Assembly: GCF_014195095.1 (NCBI RefSeq)
Contig: NZ_JACIBC010000002.1
Span: 806,001 to 870,000, forward strand
Reading direction: 5' to 3'
Source: Rhizobium sp. BK602
GTDB taxonomy: Bacteria; Pseudomonadota; Alphaproteobacteria; Rhizobiales; Rhizobiaceae
Length of the DNA stretch: 64,000 nucleotides
Numbering within the stretch: the stretch's first letter is position 1; each line of letters starts with the position of its first letter. The position numbers and the translations under genes are program-made. A model generated the notes under the pieces. It had not been told where the DNA came from. It searched no databases and worked only from the letters and a program-made list of their open reading frames with translations. Below, piece by piece: positions 46,909 to 55,119 of this stretch.

Positions 46909-47943
46909 ATGATTGAAAGGCCCATGATGAATTTCAAAGTTCCAAGCCGGCTTCGCCGTTTGCTCATCGACTCCGTCGATCTGCCGCAACTCAAGTTTCC
47001 CGTAACGCGGCCACGATCGCAGCCGGCGCGTCAGCGCGTATCCACGCAGCTCGTGCCGCAGCAGCTGACGGAAATCCTGTGGTTCGGCCGCAATCCCGGC
47101 GATCTGCGCATGCTGGAATATGTGCCGCCGGGTGCCGAAGGGCCGATGCCGCTCGTCGTGGTCCTGCATGGTTGTCATCAGAATGCCGAGGATTTCGATC
47201 GCGCCAGCGGCTGGACGGCCCTGGCCCGTCGTCATGGCTTTGCCGTGCTTTATGCCGAGCAGAAAGCGTCCAACAATCCCAATCTCTGTTTCAACTGGTT
47301 CCGTCCGAGCCTGGTGACGCGCGATCGTGGCGAGCTGGGCTCGATCCGCGAGATGATCGATTTCAGCCGCAAGCTGCATGAAATCGATGACAAGAGAATT
47401 TTCGTCATGGGCCTTTCGGCCGGTGGCGCCATGGCGTCCGCGCTGCTGGCCACCTATCCGGATCTGTTTGCTGCCGGCGCCATCGTCGGCGGCTTGCCCT
47501 TCGGCGCGGCCCGCGACGCCATGTCGGCGCTGGATGTGATGAGCAGGGGTGCGGCGCGCCCAGCGGAAAAATGGGGAGAGCTCATTCGCGAGGTATCCCC
47601 GGATGCGACGCGTTTTCCGGCAGTTTCCATCTGGCATGGCGCGGATGACAATGTCGTCTCCTACGCCAATGCCGAGGCTTCGGTGGCGCAGTGGCTTGCC
47701 GTGCGCGGCCGTCCGCAGACGAAGGGGCGGCTGCGGCTGTTCGAAGGCGGCGAGCGGCGCGAATGGCGCGACGATTACGGCGACAAGGTGCTGGAACTGG
47801 TCACTTTGACGGATTTCGGCCATGGCCTGCCGGTGCGCTCCGCCGTCGAGGGCAGGGAGCCGGCCAACGATAGCGAGCGCTTCATCCTCCCGGCCACCAT
47901 CTCCGCACCGGAGCAATTGGTGCAGAGCTGGGGATTGGCTTGA
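46909..47943 (+). CDS. PHB-depolymerase-family esterase
   Basis: 344 aa alpha/beta hydrolase (PF10503 type). Oxyanion region VVLHGCHQNAEDFDRASGW, nucleophile GLSAGGAMA (Ser about 170), Asp in WHGADDNVVSY and His in DFGHGLPV. No signal peptide is obvious, so a cytoplasmic esterase on PHB oligomers or other esters is plausible. ATG at 46924 is an alternative start. Confidence 0.88.
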   Translation: MIERPMMNFKVPSRLRRLLIDSVDLPQLKFPVTRPRSQPARQRVSTQLVPQQLTEILWFGRNPGDLRMLEYVPPGAEGPMPLVVVLHGCHQNAEDFDRASGWTALARRHGFAVLYAEQKASNNPNLCFNWFRPSLVTRDRGELGSIREMIDFSRKLHEIDDKRIFVMGLSAGGAMASALLATYPDLFAAGAIVGGLPFGAARDAMSALDVMSRGAARPAEKWGELIREVSPDATRFPAVSIWHGADDNVVSYANAEASVAQWLAVRGRPQTKGRLRLFEGGERREWRDDYGDKVLELVTLTDFGHGLPVRSAVEGREPANDSERFILPATISAPEQLVQSWGLA

Positions 47944-47961
47944 TGCAGATTGTCCAGACCG

Positions 47962-48393
47962 TCAGGCTAGATCGGTCCGGGCAAAGTCATCGCCCTTGTA
48001 GAGAAGGCCGCTGCCGTGGGCCTTTGCACAAGCATAGGCAAAACAATCGCCGAAATTGAGATCGGCCGGATGGCCGATCGCTTTCCCATAACGGGCGGCT
48101 GCGTCCATCGCTCCGTCGCCAATGGCGTTTGTGATGGTGATTTCGCTCGCGCCGATTTCGGTGATGAGATTATCCACCAGTCTGCGCGCTTCAAGCAAGA
48201 TTGCCGGGTCGGGTTTAACCTCCGGCCCATGCTGCTTGCGAACCGCAGCCCGCGCGATGCCCAACATCGCCTCGAAGCGGACAAGCGGCGAGACGGTGCA
48301 GTTGTTCTCGATGTCCGAAAGTCGTTTGGCAAGTTCCTGCCAGCCCGGTTCTTGATTGAGGATGGCGACAATGACCGATGCATCGATGAACAT
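47962..48393 (-). CDS. vapC: VapC-type PIN-domain toxin
   Basis: 143 aa ribonuclease. PIN acidic residues: Asp4 in MFIDASVIVAIL, Glu41 in RFEAMLGI, Asp115 near NFGDCFAYACAK and Asp134-135 in YKGDDFARTD. Start overlaps the antitoxin stop by one base (TGATG). VapC toxins cut tRNA or rRNA; the target here is unknown. Confidence 0.92.
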   Translation of the reverse strand: MFIDASVIVAILNQEPGWQELAKRLSDIENNCTVSPLVRFEAMLGIARAAVRKQHGPEVKPDPAILLEARRLVDNLITEIGASEITITNAIGDGAMDAAARYGKAIGHPADLNFGDCFAYACAKAHGSGLLYKGDDFARTDLA

Positions 48394-48644
48394 CAGGTGT
48401 CATCCCACATGTCATCGGTGAAAGCCTTGAAGTCGAAATCCGCATTGGGCAGGCCAAGCTTCGTCGCTTCGGTTTGAATTTTGGCGATCCTGTCCCGCAG
48501 GGGCATGGTTTTGCGCATGCGGTCGATTTCGTGGCGAAGCGCGGTGCGTACGGCCTCGGTTTTTGTGCGCGCCTTGCTTAATGCCTGGAGCTCGACTGCC
48601 AGGGCATCGATATCGTCATCCCTGATGTAAAGGGGCATTTGCAT
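48393..48644 (-). CDS. vapB: VapB-type antitoxin (Rv0623-like)
   Basis: 83 aa. N-terminal ribbon-helix-helix with MQMPLYIRDDDIDALAVELQ and TKTEAVRTALRHEIDRM, and C-terminal toxin-binding tail ending AFTDDMWDDT. First gene of the coupled vapBC unit; an inverted repeat lies 16 bp upstream. Confidence 0.9.
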   Translation of the reverse strand: MQMPLYIRDDDIDALAVELQALSKARTKTEAVRTALRHEIDRMRKTMPLRDRIAKIQTEATKLGLPNADFDFKAFTDDMWDDT

Positions 48645-48660
48645 ATCCCGCAGTGAATAT

Positions 48661-48686
48661 TTGAATATACACTACCGAATATTCAA
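48661..48686. promoter_or_regulatory. Candidate vapBC operator
   Basis: Perfect 8-bp arms TTGAATAT (48661-48668) and ATATTCAA (48679-48686) with a 10-bp spacer, just upstream of vapB. A further GAATATT at 48655-48661 extends the AT-rich pattern. Position and symmetry fit VapB autorepression. Confidence 0.65.
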
Positions 48687-48707
48687 GCGTGGGGCAATGC
48701 GGGTGGC

Positions 48708-48998
48708 TCAATCGTCGTTGGTGGCGTTCAGGTTTTCCGGCCGGATGCCGCCATCGTCGGCCCAATGCTTGAAGCGGATGCCGGCGCCGCCGCTTCCGTC
48801 GCTGCCATTGGCCAGGAACAGCACGCCGTGCGCTTCAAGCACCGATCGCAGCGCAGCCAGAGCCCTGGCATCGGCCGCATTGGTATCCATTTCCAGCGCT
48901 TGGATCGTCGTTACCGGCAATTTGCTTTCGGTGGCGAGCGTCTCCGCTGTCAGTCCGAGCATGGCGCGTGCACCGCGTAATTGCGCTGATGTGATCAT
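48708..48998 (-). CDS. Small HTH (XRE-like) regulator
   Basis: 96 aa. ITSAQLRGARAMLGLTAETLATESKLPVTTIQALE is a helix-turn-helix of the XRE type; the tail SGGAGIRFKHW is the short motif often following such domains in rhizobial regulators. It lies 22 bp beyond the candidate vapBC operator, on the same strand. It may control itself or the neighbouring module. Confidence 0.7.
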   Translation of the reverse strand: MITSAQLRGARAMLGLTAETLATESKLPVTTIQALEMDTNAADARALAALRSVLEAHGVLFLANGSDGSGGAGIRFKHWADDGGIRPENLNATNDD

Positions 48999-49092
48999 GA
49001 TCGGAATCTAACGCAAAACCCGCAAAACCGAAACTGGTTTCGGATGAAATTCACCAGCAAGTTTATACGGCTGGCCTATCTTCGCGCACCGT

Positions 49093-50298
49093 TTACGATG
49101 CGCTTCGCAGGATGATTTCCTCCGGCTTGGGCAAGGGGGCCGGGGCTGGATAGCCGAGCAGCTCGAAGTAGATTTTCTCCGTCGCGTCGGCCATGCCGGC
49201 AAGCGTATAGCCATCCCTGCGGTGACGCGCCGCGATCGTGAAGCGTCTCAAGAGGCTGGGCTCCGCAAAGCGCGCCATGGCCATGGCGAGTTCGGCGGGG
49301 TCGTCGCTGTTGGCGACGATATAGCCGTTCCTGCCGGGCTCCAGCACCGTGCGGGCGCCGCCGACATCGCTCAGCAGCAGCGGCTTGCCGCCGGCAGCGG
49401 CTTCCAGCATGACATAGGACATGGCTTCATAGCGGCTCGGCATGACGACGATGTCGAAGGCGTCGATGGCGGTCGCTCCGGGGATCGCGTCGTCGAGATG
49501 GGCGCGGCCTTGGAGGCCGGCGGCGGCGATCATGTGGCGGACGGTGTCGGCCAGCGGTCCGACGCCGATCATCAGCAGATGTGCCCGCGGCATGATTGCC
49601 GCGATCCGGGCAAAGGCGGCCACGAGGCGCTCCGGTGCCTTTTGCGGCGTCAACCGGCCGACGAAGCCGAAGAGCAATGCATGTTCCGGTATTCCGTAGC
49701 GGGCGCGGATGGCGGTGCGCTGGCCGGCGGGCGGTGCGCCGACGCCATTGACGACGATGCGCAGACGATCCTCCGGAATGCCGAGCGACAGCGCATGGTT
49801 ATATTCGTCGCGGGAGACGCAGATCAGCCGATCGGTCAGCCAGTTGCCGAGCAGGCGTTCTATGCCGCCATAGATCATTCGGCCCTTGGAGCCGAGCGTC
49901 GGGTCCATGGTCCGGAATGCATGCGGGGTGTAAATGACCGGCACATGCAGCCCCGGCAGCTTGAGGCGCGTCAAGGCGCCGGCTTTGGAGCTGTGGCCGT
50001 GGACCAGATGAAACGGTCCATGCTCCCCCATGATCCGGCGAAGCCGCCACCAGGCGGAGATATCCCAGGGTCCCGGTGCGCGCCGCATGGCGAGGGGGAT
50101 GACGCTGTGGAGACCCATGCCCTCCAGCTCCGCGACAAAGGCGGCTTCGGCGCGCACTGGCGAATAGACCGCCGTCACCGAATGGCCGCGGCGCTGCATC
50201 GCGCGGCAGAGATCGAGGAAATGCCGCCCGGAACCGCCGCCGCTCGGCTCCAGGACCTGCAACAGCGAGAGGCGCTTGGTGGCGATGTTGATGGTCAT
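49093..50298 (-). CDS. GT4 family glycosyltransferase (polysaccharide locus)
   Basis: 401 aa GT-B enzyme. The N-terminal acceptor domain starts LQVLEPSGGGSGRHFLDLC; the C-terminal donor domain has GFVGRLTPQKAPERLV and the E-x7-E-type motif PSRYEAMSYVMLEAAAGG. ATG at 50298 has GGAGG upstream and overlaps the stop of the polymerase gene by 4 bases (ATGA). Donor sugar unknown. Last gene of the minus-strand unit. Confidence 0.92.
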   Translation of the reverse strand: MTINIATKRLSLLQVLEPSGGGSGRHFLDLCRAMQRRGHSVTAVYSPVRAEAAFVAELEGMGLHSVIPLAMRRAPGPWDISAWWRLRRIMGEHGPFHLVHGHSSKAGALTRLKLPGLHVPVIYTPHAFRTMDPTLGSKGRMIYGGIERLLGNWLTDRLICVSRDEYNHALSLGIPEDRLRIVVNGVGAPPAGQRTAIRARYGIPEHALLFGFVGRLTPQKAPERLVAAFARIAAIMPRAHLLMIGVGPLADTVRHMIAAAGLQGRAHLDDAIPGATAIDAFDIVVMPSRYEAMSYVMLEAAAGGKPLLLSDVGGARTVLEPGRNGYIVANSDDPAELAMAMARFAEPSLLRRFTIAARHRRDGYTLAGMADATEKIYFELLGYPAPAPLPKPEEIILRSAS

Positions 50299-51557
50299 GG
50301 TGCAGCCCCCCTCCGGGCAAGCCCACGCTGATGATTTTGCTCCAGCGCTCCGCAGCCCCAGACGATGCCGATCAGCATGTAGAGATGGCGCCAATGGTCG
50401 GTATCGATGACGTTGCCGATGCCGACATGGCCGAGGATGACGATCCAGGCGATCATCAGATAAGGTTGCCAGGGCCGCTCCCGCAGCAGGCCGCGGAAGC
50501 CGATATAGATCGTCCAGCAGATCATGCTCACCCAGCAGAAGAAGCCGAGCCAGCCGTAAGTGGTGAGCGTCTTCAGCCAGATATTGTGTTCGTCCTCGCG
50601 AAAGAGCGTGGAAAAGACCAGAGGGCCGATGCCGAGCGGCTTTTCCATCGACATCATGAAGCCGAGGCGATGGCGCTCGAAGCGGCCGAGATGGCCGCCG
50701 TCGTAGTCCTGCACGAGCTGCGTGCGGGTCGAAAACAGATCGCTGACCTGATGGAACTGCAGCGCCACGATCAGCATGACGACCATGAGCACGACCGCGG
50801 TCAGCGACATGACCAGGATACGCAGCCTGAAGGCATTGCTGCGATGCTTCAGCAGCATGCAGAAGATCAGCATTGCCGAGGCAAAGGCGAACAATGCCCA
50901 GGCCGCGCGCGAGAAGGACAGGAAGATGCCGAAAGCCAGAACGGCCAGGCACAGCGTCTTCAGAGGAGCCTTCTTGAGGTCGCCGATCAGGATGCCGTGC
51001 ATGAGATAGATTCCGGGTGTCACCAGATAGGGACCGAAGACGTTCGGGTCCTGGAAAGCCCCCATGGCGCGATCGTAGCGGGTGAAGATGCCGAAGCCCG
51101 GGACGGCATGGAAATAGCCGAGGATGCCGAGGCTCGCCGTGATCAGCGCGGCAAAGACCCAGATGTTGAAGATCAGCTTCAGCCGCTTCTCGCTGTCCTC
51201 GATGATGGCGGCATAGAACACGGCGCTGAGCGCCAGGAAGGTGGAGACGGCGACATAGACCGGCCCGTCGAGATGATCGCTGGCGCCGAGATCGCGCATT
51301 TGTGTCAGCGACAGCATGCCGCCGACATTGAAGGTCAGGAACAGGGCCAGGAGTGGCGCTGTGCTGCGCGAGATCTTCAGCCCAAGGAGAAACCAGACGC
51401 CGATCAGAAAGGCGAGCCAAAGCTCATAGGGCGCCGGCTCGGCGATGACGAAGCCCGACAGGAATACGCCGAAGGCGACGCATGCCGTGCCGATCAGCCG
51501 AAGCGTGGCAAGCTGTGGCCGCTCGACGCGCGCAGAGGGGAAATCGATCGCGCTCAA
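50295..51557 (-). CDS. O-antigen ligase/Wzy-type polysaccharide polymerase
   Basis: 420 aa, about ten to twelve transmembrane helices with a periplasmic loop in the second half (QDYDGGHLGRFERHRLGF to LFREDEHNIWLKTLTTYG), including the conserved N-x-W-L-type region of this family. The frame opens with TTG at 51557 overlapping the TGA of the sugar transferase gene (TTGA); no ATG or GTG fits before the first helix, so the TTG is likely the true, coupled start. Joins repeat units in the periplasm. Confidence 0.88.
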   Translation of the reverse strand: MSAIDFPSARVERPQLATLRLIGTACVAFGVFLSGFVIAEPAPYELWLAFLIGVWFLLGLKISRSTAPLLALFLTFNVGGMLSLTQMRDLGASDHLDGPVYVAVSTFLALSAVFYAAIIEDSEKRLKLIFNIWVFAALITASLGILGYFHAVPGFGIFTRYDRAMGAFQDPNVFGPYLVTPGIYLMHGILIGDLKKAPLKTLCLAVLAFGIFLSFSRAAWALFAFASAMLIFCMLLKHRSNAFRLRILVMSLTAVVLMVVMLIVALQFHQVSDLFSTRTQLVQDYDGGHLGRFERHRLGFMMSMEKPLGIGPLVFSTLFREDEHNIWLKTLTTYGWLGFFCWVSMICWTIYIGFRGLLRERPWQPYLMIAWIVILGHVGIGNVIDTDHWRHLYMLIGIVWGCGALEQNHQRGLARRGAAP

Positions 51558-53116
51558 TAGGCATTTTCCGTGTTGAGAAGGCGGAAAGGCGTCAGGAGCA
51601 GGATCTTCAGATCGAAGAACAGCGACCAGTTCTCGATGTAGTAGAGGTCATAGGCCGTGCGGAACTTGATCTTGTCGTCGCTGTCGATCTCGCCGCGCCA
51701 GCCGTTGATCTGGGCCCAGCCGGTCACGCCCGGCTTGACGCGGTGGCGGGCGAAATAGCCTTCGACTACGTCGGCGTAGGTGCGGTTGTGGCTCGCCGCC
51801 AGCACGGCATGCGGGCGTGGGCCGACGAGCGACAGATTGCCGATGAGCACATTGAAGAGCTGAGGCAATTCGTCGATCGAGGTCTTGCGGATGAAGCGCC
51901 CGACGGGCGTCACGCGGGGATCGTTCTTGGTAACGGCGTTGCGGGCGGTCGGGTCGCTCAGGTGCGTGTACATAGAGCGGAACTTCAGGACCTTGATGAT
52001 CTCGTTGTTGAAGCCGTGGCGCTTCTGCATGAAGAAGATCGGCCCTCTCGACGTCACCTTCACGGCGATCGCCGCGGCAAGCATGATCGGCCAGAGCAGC
52101 AGCAGCGCGAAGAGGCTGAAGAAGACATCGAAGATACGCTTGGCGACGCCGTCCCAGTCACGGATGGGCTTGTTGAAAATGTCGAGCATCGGCACGGCAC
52201 CGACATGCGAATAGGCGCGCGGACGGAAGCGCAGCTTGTTGGCATGCGCCGCGAGGCGAATGTCGACGGGTAGAACCCACAGCATCTTCAGAAGCTGCAG
52301 GATGCGGTCCTCGGCGCTGATCGGCAATGCGATGATCAGCATGTCGATGCGCGTCAGCCGCGCGAATTCCACCAGTTCGGGCACGGTGCCGAGCTTCGGA
52401 TAGCCGGCAACCATGATCGGCGAGCGCTTCTCGCCGCGATCGTCGAAAATACCGCAGATGCGGATATCGTTGTCAGGCTGGTGTTCGAGCGTGCGGATCA
52501 GTTCCTTGGCCGGTTCGCCGCCGCCGACGATGACGGCGCGCCGTTCCATGATGCCGTTGCGGGCCCAGTTGCGGATGGCATAGGCGAAGGCGAAGCGTGC
52601 GGCGATCAGGAAAAGCGCACCGGCCGCGAGCCATATGCCGAGCAGCCGGATCGAATGGATATCCTTGATGCCGAAGGGCAGGAGAGCGATGGAGGTTGCG
52701 GCGCAAGCGGCCACCCATGGCGCCAGAATGCGCTGCGGAAAATGATGCGGCGCGCGCAAGACCGGGATCTGGTAGGCGTCGCTCACCTGCAGGAAGACGA
52801 CCGCGAGGGCGCTGAGCGCGATCGTGACCGCCGCCTTCGTCGGAAACGGGTAGTCGCCCGGAACGGTCTCAAAGAAGAGAACGGTAAGTCCGACGGCCAG
52901 CAGCGACAGGAATTCGAAGAGCCGATATTGCCCGAGAATGATGGCGGGCGTCTGGTTACCGTCGCGAAACTGCTCGGCGATCTGGCGGGCATAGGCGTTG
53001 ATGTCGCCGGCCTGTTGATCACCGCTTCGTTCCTCGGTGCCGCGGGTGCGGATTTCCGAAACCTGCTTGCGAATATTGTCCAAGTTTAACTGCTCGGACT
53101 GCTCGATAGGGCTCAT
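51554..53116 (-). CDS. Undecaprenyl-phosphate sugar phosphotransferase (WcaJ/PssY-like)
   Basis: 520 aa polyprenyl-phosphate hexose-1-phosphate transferase. Four N-terminal helices (about 70-180), a CoA-binding-like domain (AVIVGGGEPAKELIRTL), a further helix (DVFFSLFALLLLWPIM), then the catalytic sugar-transferase domain with FRSM, RKTSIDELPQLFNVL, SLVGPRPH and a C-terminal KPGVTGWAQINGWRGE. It starts repeat-unit synthesis on the lipid carrier. It overlaps the polymerase gene. Confidence 0.94.
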   Translation of the reverse strand: MSPIEQSEQLNLDNIRKQVSEIRTRGTEERSGDQQAGDINAYARQIAEQFRDGNQTPAIILGQYRLFEFLSLLAVGLTVLFFETVPGDYPFPTKAAVTIALSALAVVFLQVSDAYQIPVLRAPHHFPQRILAPWVAACAATSIALLPFGIKDIHSIRLLGIWLAAGALFLIAARFAFAYAIRNWARNGIMERRAVIVGGGEPAKELIRTLEHQPDNDIRICGIFDDRGEKRSPIMVAGYPKLGTVPELVEFARLTRIDMLIIALPISAEDRILQLLKMLWVLPVDIRLAAHANKLRFRPRAYSHVGAVPMLDIFNKPIRDWDGVAKRIFDVFFSLFALLLLWPIMLAAAIAVKVTSRGPIFFMQKRHGFNNEIIKVLKFRSMYTHLSDPTARNAVTKNDPRVTPVGRFIRKTSIDELPQLFNVLIGNLSLVGPRPHAVLAASHNRTYADVVEGYFARHRVKPGVTGWAQINGWRGEIDSDDKIKFRTAYDLYYIENWSLFFDLKILLLTPFRLLNTENAY

Positions 53117-53192
53117 GGCAATTCATCCGGTCGTTACCGGATATCGCCTAGCAGGTATGAGCTAAGAAACGCTTACAAGACTAGTTTGTATT

Positions 53193-54338
53193 CTAACGAT
53201 CGGCGCCTGGAGCAAGTATAGTGTAATATAGGCTGACAGTATCCCGTGCCATTTTGGACGCGGAAAACGCGCTCCGGATTGTCCCGATATCGGGCATGGC
53301 CTGGCGGGCCCATTGCGGCTCGGCGATCGCCGCCGCCATGATGCGGGAAAGATCGTCGGCGTCGCCGGGAGCGGCAAGCGCGGCGCTGTTTTCGCCCAAC
53401 GCTTCGGGAATTCCGCCGACGCGCGTGGCAATCACGGTCTTTTCCGCCGCCAAAGCTTCCAGAACGATATAGGGCATGGCTTCGGCGCGCGAGGGAACCA
53501 CGACGTTCTGCGAGAGGGCGAAAGCCTCGCGCACGCGCATGGCCGGCAAAAGACCGATACGCCGGCCGAGGCCGCTTTCGATCATCATGCTGCGGTATTT
53601 GTCCCGATCCGGGCCATCGCCGATCATCAGCGCCGACAACGGCCGGCCGATGCGCCGTTCGGTCTTGGCGAAGGCCTCCACAAACAGATCGGGACCCTTG
53701 AGGTCCCGCAGCATGCCGATATAGACGAAATGCACTGAGTCCGATCGCGCGGGTATCACCCCGAAATCCCGCTCGCTGATGCCGTTGTAGATGAGGGCGG
53801 CGCGGGTGCGCGGCTTGCCGATCTTGCGCTCGTAGGCCTGACGCTCGAAGTCGCAGATGAAGATCAGGCCGTCGGTGACGAGTTCCAGCAGCCGCTCCAG
53901 GCTGTGGACCAGAAGGCCCTGCAATGAGCGGCGCGGGAAATGCAGGCTGCCGCCATGCGCGGTATAGAGGCGGGCTACGCGATACCTGTTCACCCGCAGG
54001 ACTGAGCCGATGATGCGCGCAAGCAGGCCGCCCTTGGCGCCATGCCCATGCAGCACATCCGGCCGCAAACTTTTGATTGTCTTATAGCTTTCCCAAAGCG
54101 TCGTCGCATCCGACAGGCTGATGTGACGCCGGATCGGCAGGCGCGTCACGCCGAGCCCGAGGAAGGGCATGACGTCGTCGAACAGCCGATCCTCATGCGC
54201 TCCGCCGGTCAGGCTGTCGCAGAGAATGCCAACCTGGTGCCCCGCCTTGCTCTGCTCCTCGGCCAGATCGCGGACATGGCGGAAGATCCCGCCGACCGGT
54301 GACCTGAAGCAATGAAGGATGCGGAGCGGTTCGGTCAT
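53193..54338 (-). CDS. GT4 family glycosyltransferase
   Basis: 381 aa. LHCFRSPVGGIFRHVRDLAEEQ begins the acceptor domain; VYIGMLRDLKGPDLFVEAFA and PSRAEAMPYIVLEALAAEK mark the donor site. Probably adds a second sugar of the repeat unit. 12 bp separate it from the Wza-like gene upstream and 76 bp from the phosphotransferase downstream. Confidence 0.92.
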   Translation of the reverse strand: MTEPLRILHCFRSPVGGIFRHVRDLAEEQSKAGHQVGILCDSLTGGAHEDRLFDDVMPFLGLGVTRLPIRRHISLSDATTLWESYKTIKSLRPDVLHGHGAKGGLLARIIGSVLRVNRYRVARLYTAHGGSLHFPRRSLQGLLVHSLERLLELVTDGLIFICDFERQAYERKIGKPRTRAALIYNGISERDFGVIPARSDSVHFVYIGMLRDLKGPDLFVEAFAKTERRIGRPLSALMIGDGPDRDKYRSMMIESGLGRRIGLLPAMRVREAFALSQNVVVPSRAEAMPYIVLEALAAEKTVIATRVGGIPEALGENSAALAAPGDADDLSRIMAAAIAEPQWARQAMPDIGTIRSAFSASKMARDTVSLYYTILAPGADR

Positions 54339-54350
54339 GATCGGGAACGG

Positions 54351-54926
54351 TCAGAACAGCCGTTCGCGGACATAGATCGTATCGCCCGCCAGCACCGGAT
54401 CGGAAATGCCGACCCGTCCGGTCATGACGTGACCGTTGATCTTGCGGGTTACGTCGGCGTTCGACTGGTTGGCGCGGCTGGTGAAGCCGCCGGCGACCGC
54501 GATGGCGTTCTGGATCGTCATGCCGGGCACGTAGGAATATTGGCCGGGCTGTCCCACTTCGCCCATGATGTAGACGGAGCGGTAGCGATCGATATCGATG
54601 GTGACGTCGGGGTCGCGGATATAGCCCTGGCGGAGCTTCTGGGCGATCTGGCCGGAGAGTTGCTGCAGCGTGCGGCCGCGGGCAGGGACCTGGCCGATCA
54701 GCGGAAAGGCGATGTAGCCGGCCTGGTCGACCGTATAGGTGTTCGTCAGGCCTTCCTGATCGAAGACGGTTACGCGCAGGCGGTCGCCGCTATCGAGCAT
54801 GTAAGGCTGGATCGTCGCTTCGCTGAAGGCCTTCGGTGCGGGCTGATAGGTGTTGCAGCCGCCGAGCGCGGCGCTCATGGCGGCCATGGCAAGTGCCAGG
54901 GCTATCTTTGGCTTTGCGAAGGGCAT
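54351..54926 (-). CDS. Wza-type polysaccharide export lipoprotein
   Basis: 191 aa. Signal peptide with lipobox LGGC (Cys about 24), then a Poly_export domain (YMLDSGDRLRVTVFDQEGLTNTY) and a SLBB domain (YIMGEVGQPGQYSYVPGMTIQNAI). It lacks the C-terminal membrane helix of full-length E. coli Wza, as is normal for the short rhizobial type. ATG 54926 gives the signal peptide at the very N terminus. First gene of the minus-strand unit. Confidence 0.93.
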   Translation of the reverse strand: MPFAKPKIALALAMAAMSAALGGCNTYQPAPKAFSEATIQPYMLDSGDRLRVTVFDQEGLTNTYTVDQAGYIAFPLIGQVPARGRTLQQLSGQIAQKLRQGYIRDPDVTIDIDRYRSVYIMGEVGQPGQYSYVPGMTIQNAIAVAGGFTSRANQSNADVTRKINGHVMTGRVGISDPVLAGDTIYVRERLF

Positions 54927-55119
54927 TTCGCGCTCACGGACGAGGAAAATCACTGCCGTCGTTATCGATCCGTTAGGGTTAACGTCCGGTAAAGACCAAA
55001 GAAAATTCCATGTCATTGCATTAGTGATTTCGAAAATAATACTGGAAAATACTATTAACGCTTGGGTTACTATAGTCGTTTACGATTAACTTCGCCTTTA
55101 TATTAAGGAGTTCTTGTAT
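54927..55119. promoter_or_regulatory. AT-rich divergent promoter region of the polysaccharide locus
   Basis: 193 bp between the divergent export and copolymerase genes, far richer in AT than its surroundings from about 55020. A tandem pair GAAAATAATACT (from 55032) and GAAAATACTATT (from 55045) and a GTTA...TAAC inverted pattern further on suggest bound regulators, such as the AT-preferring MucR/Ros group. AAGGAG (55105-55110) is the copolymerase ribosome site. Confidence 0.45.

Noticed and set aside
49093..51420. One 775-codon protein covering the last glycosyltransferase and the polymerase region
   Set aside because: The upstream two thirds is an out-of-frame reading of the polymerase gene; a good ribosome site and family N terminus place the real start at 50298.
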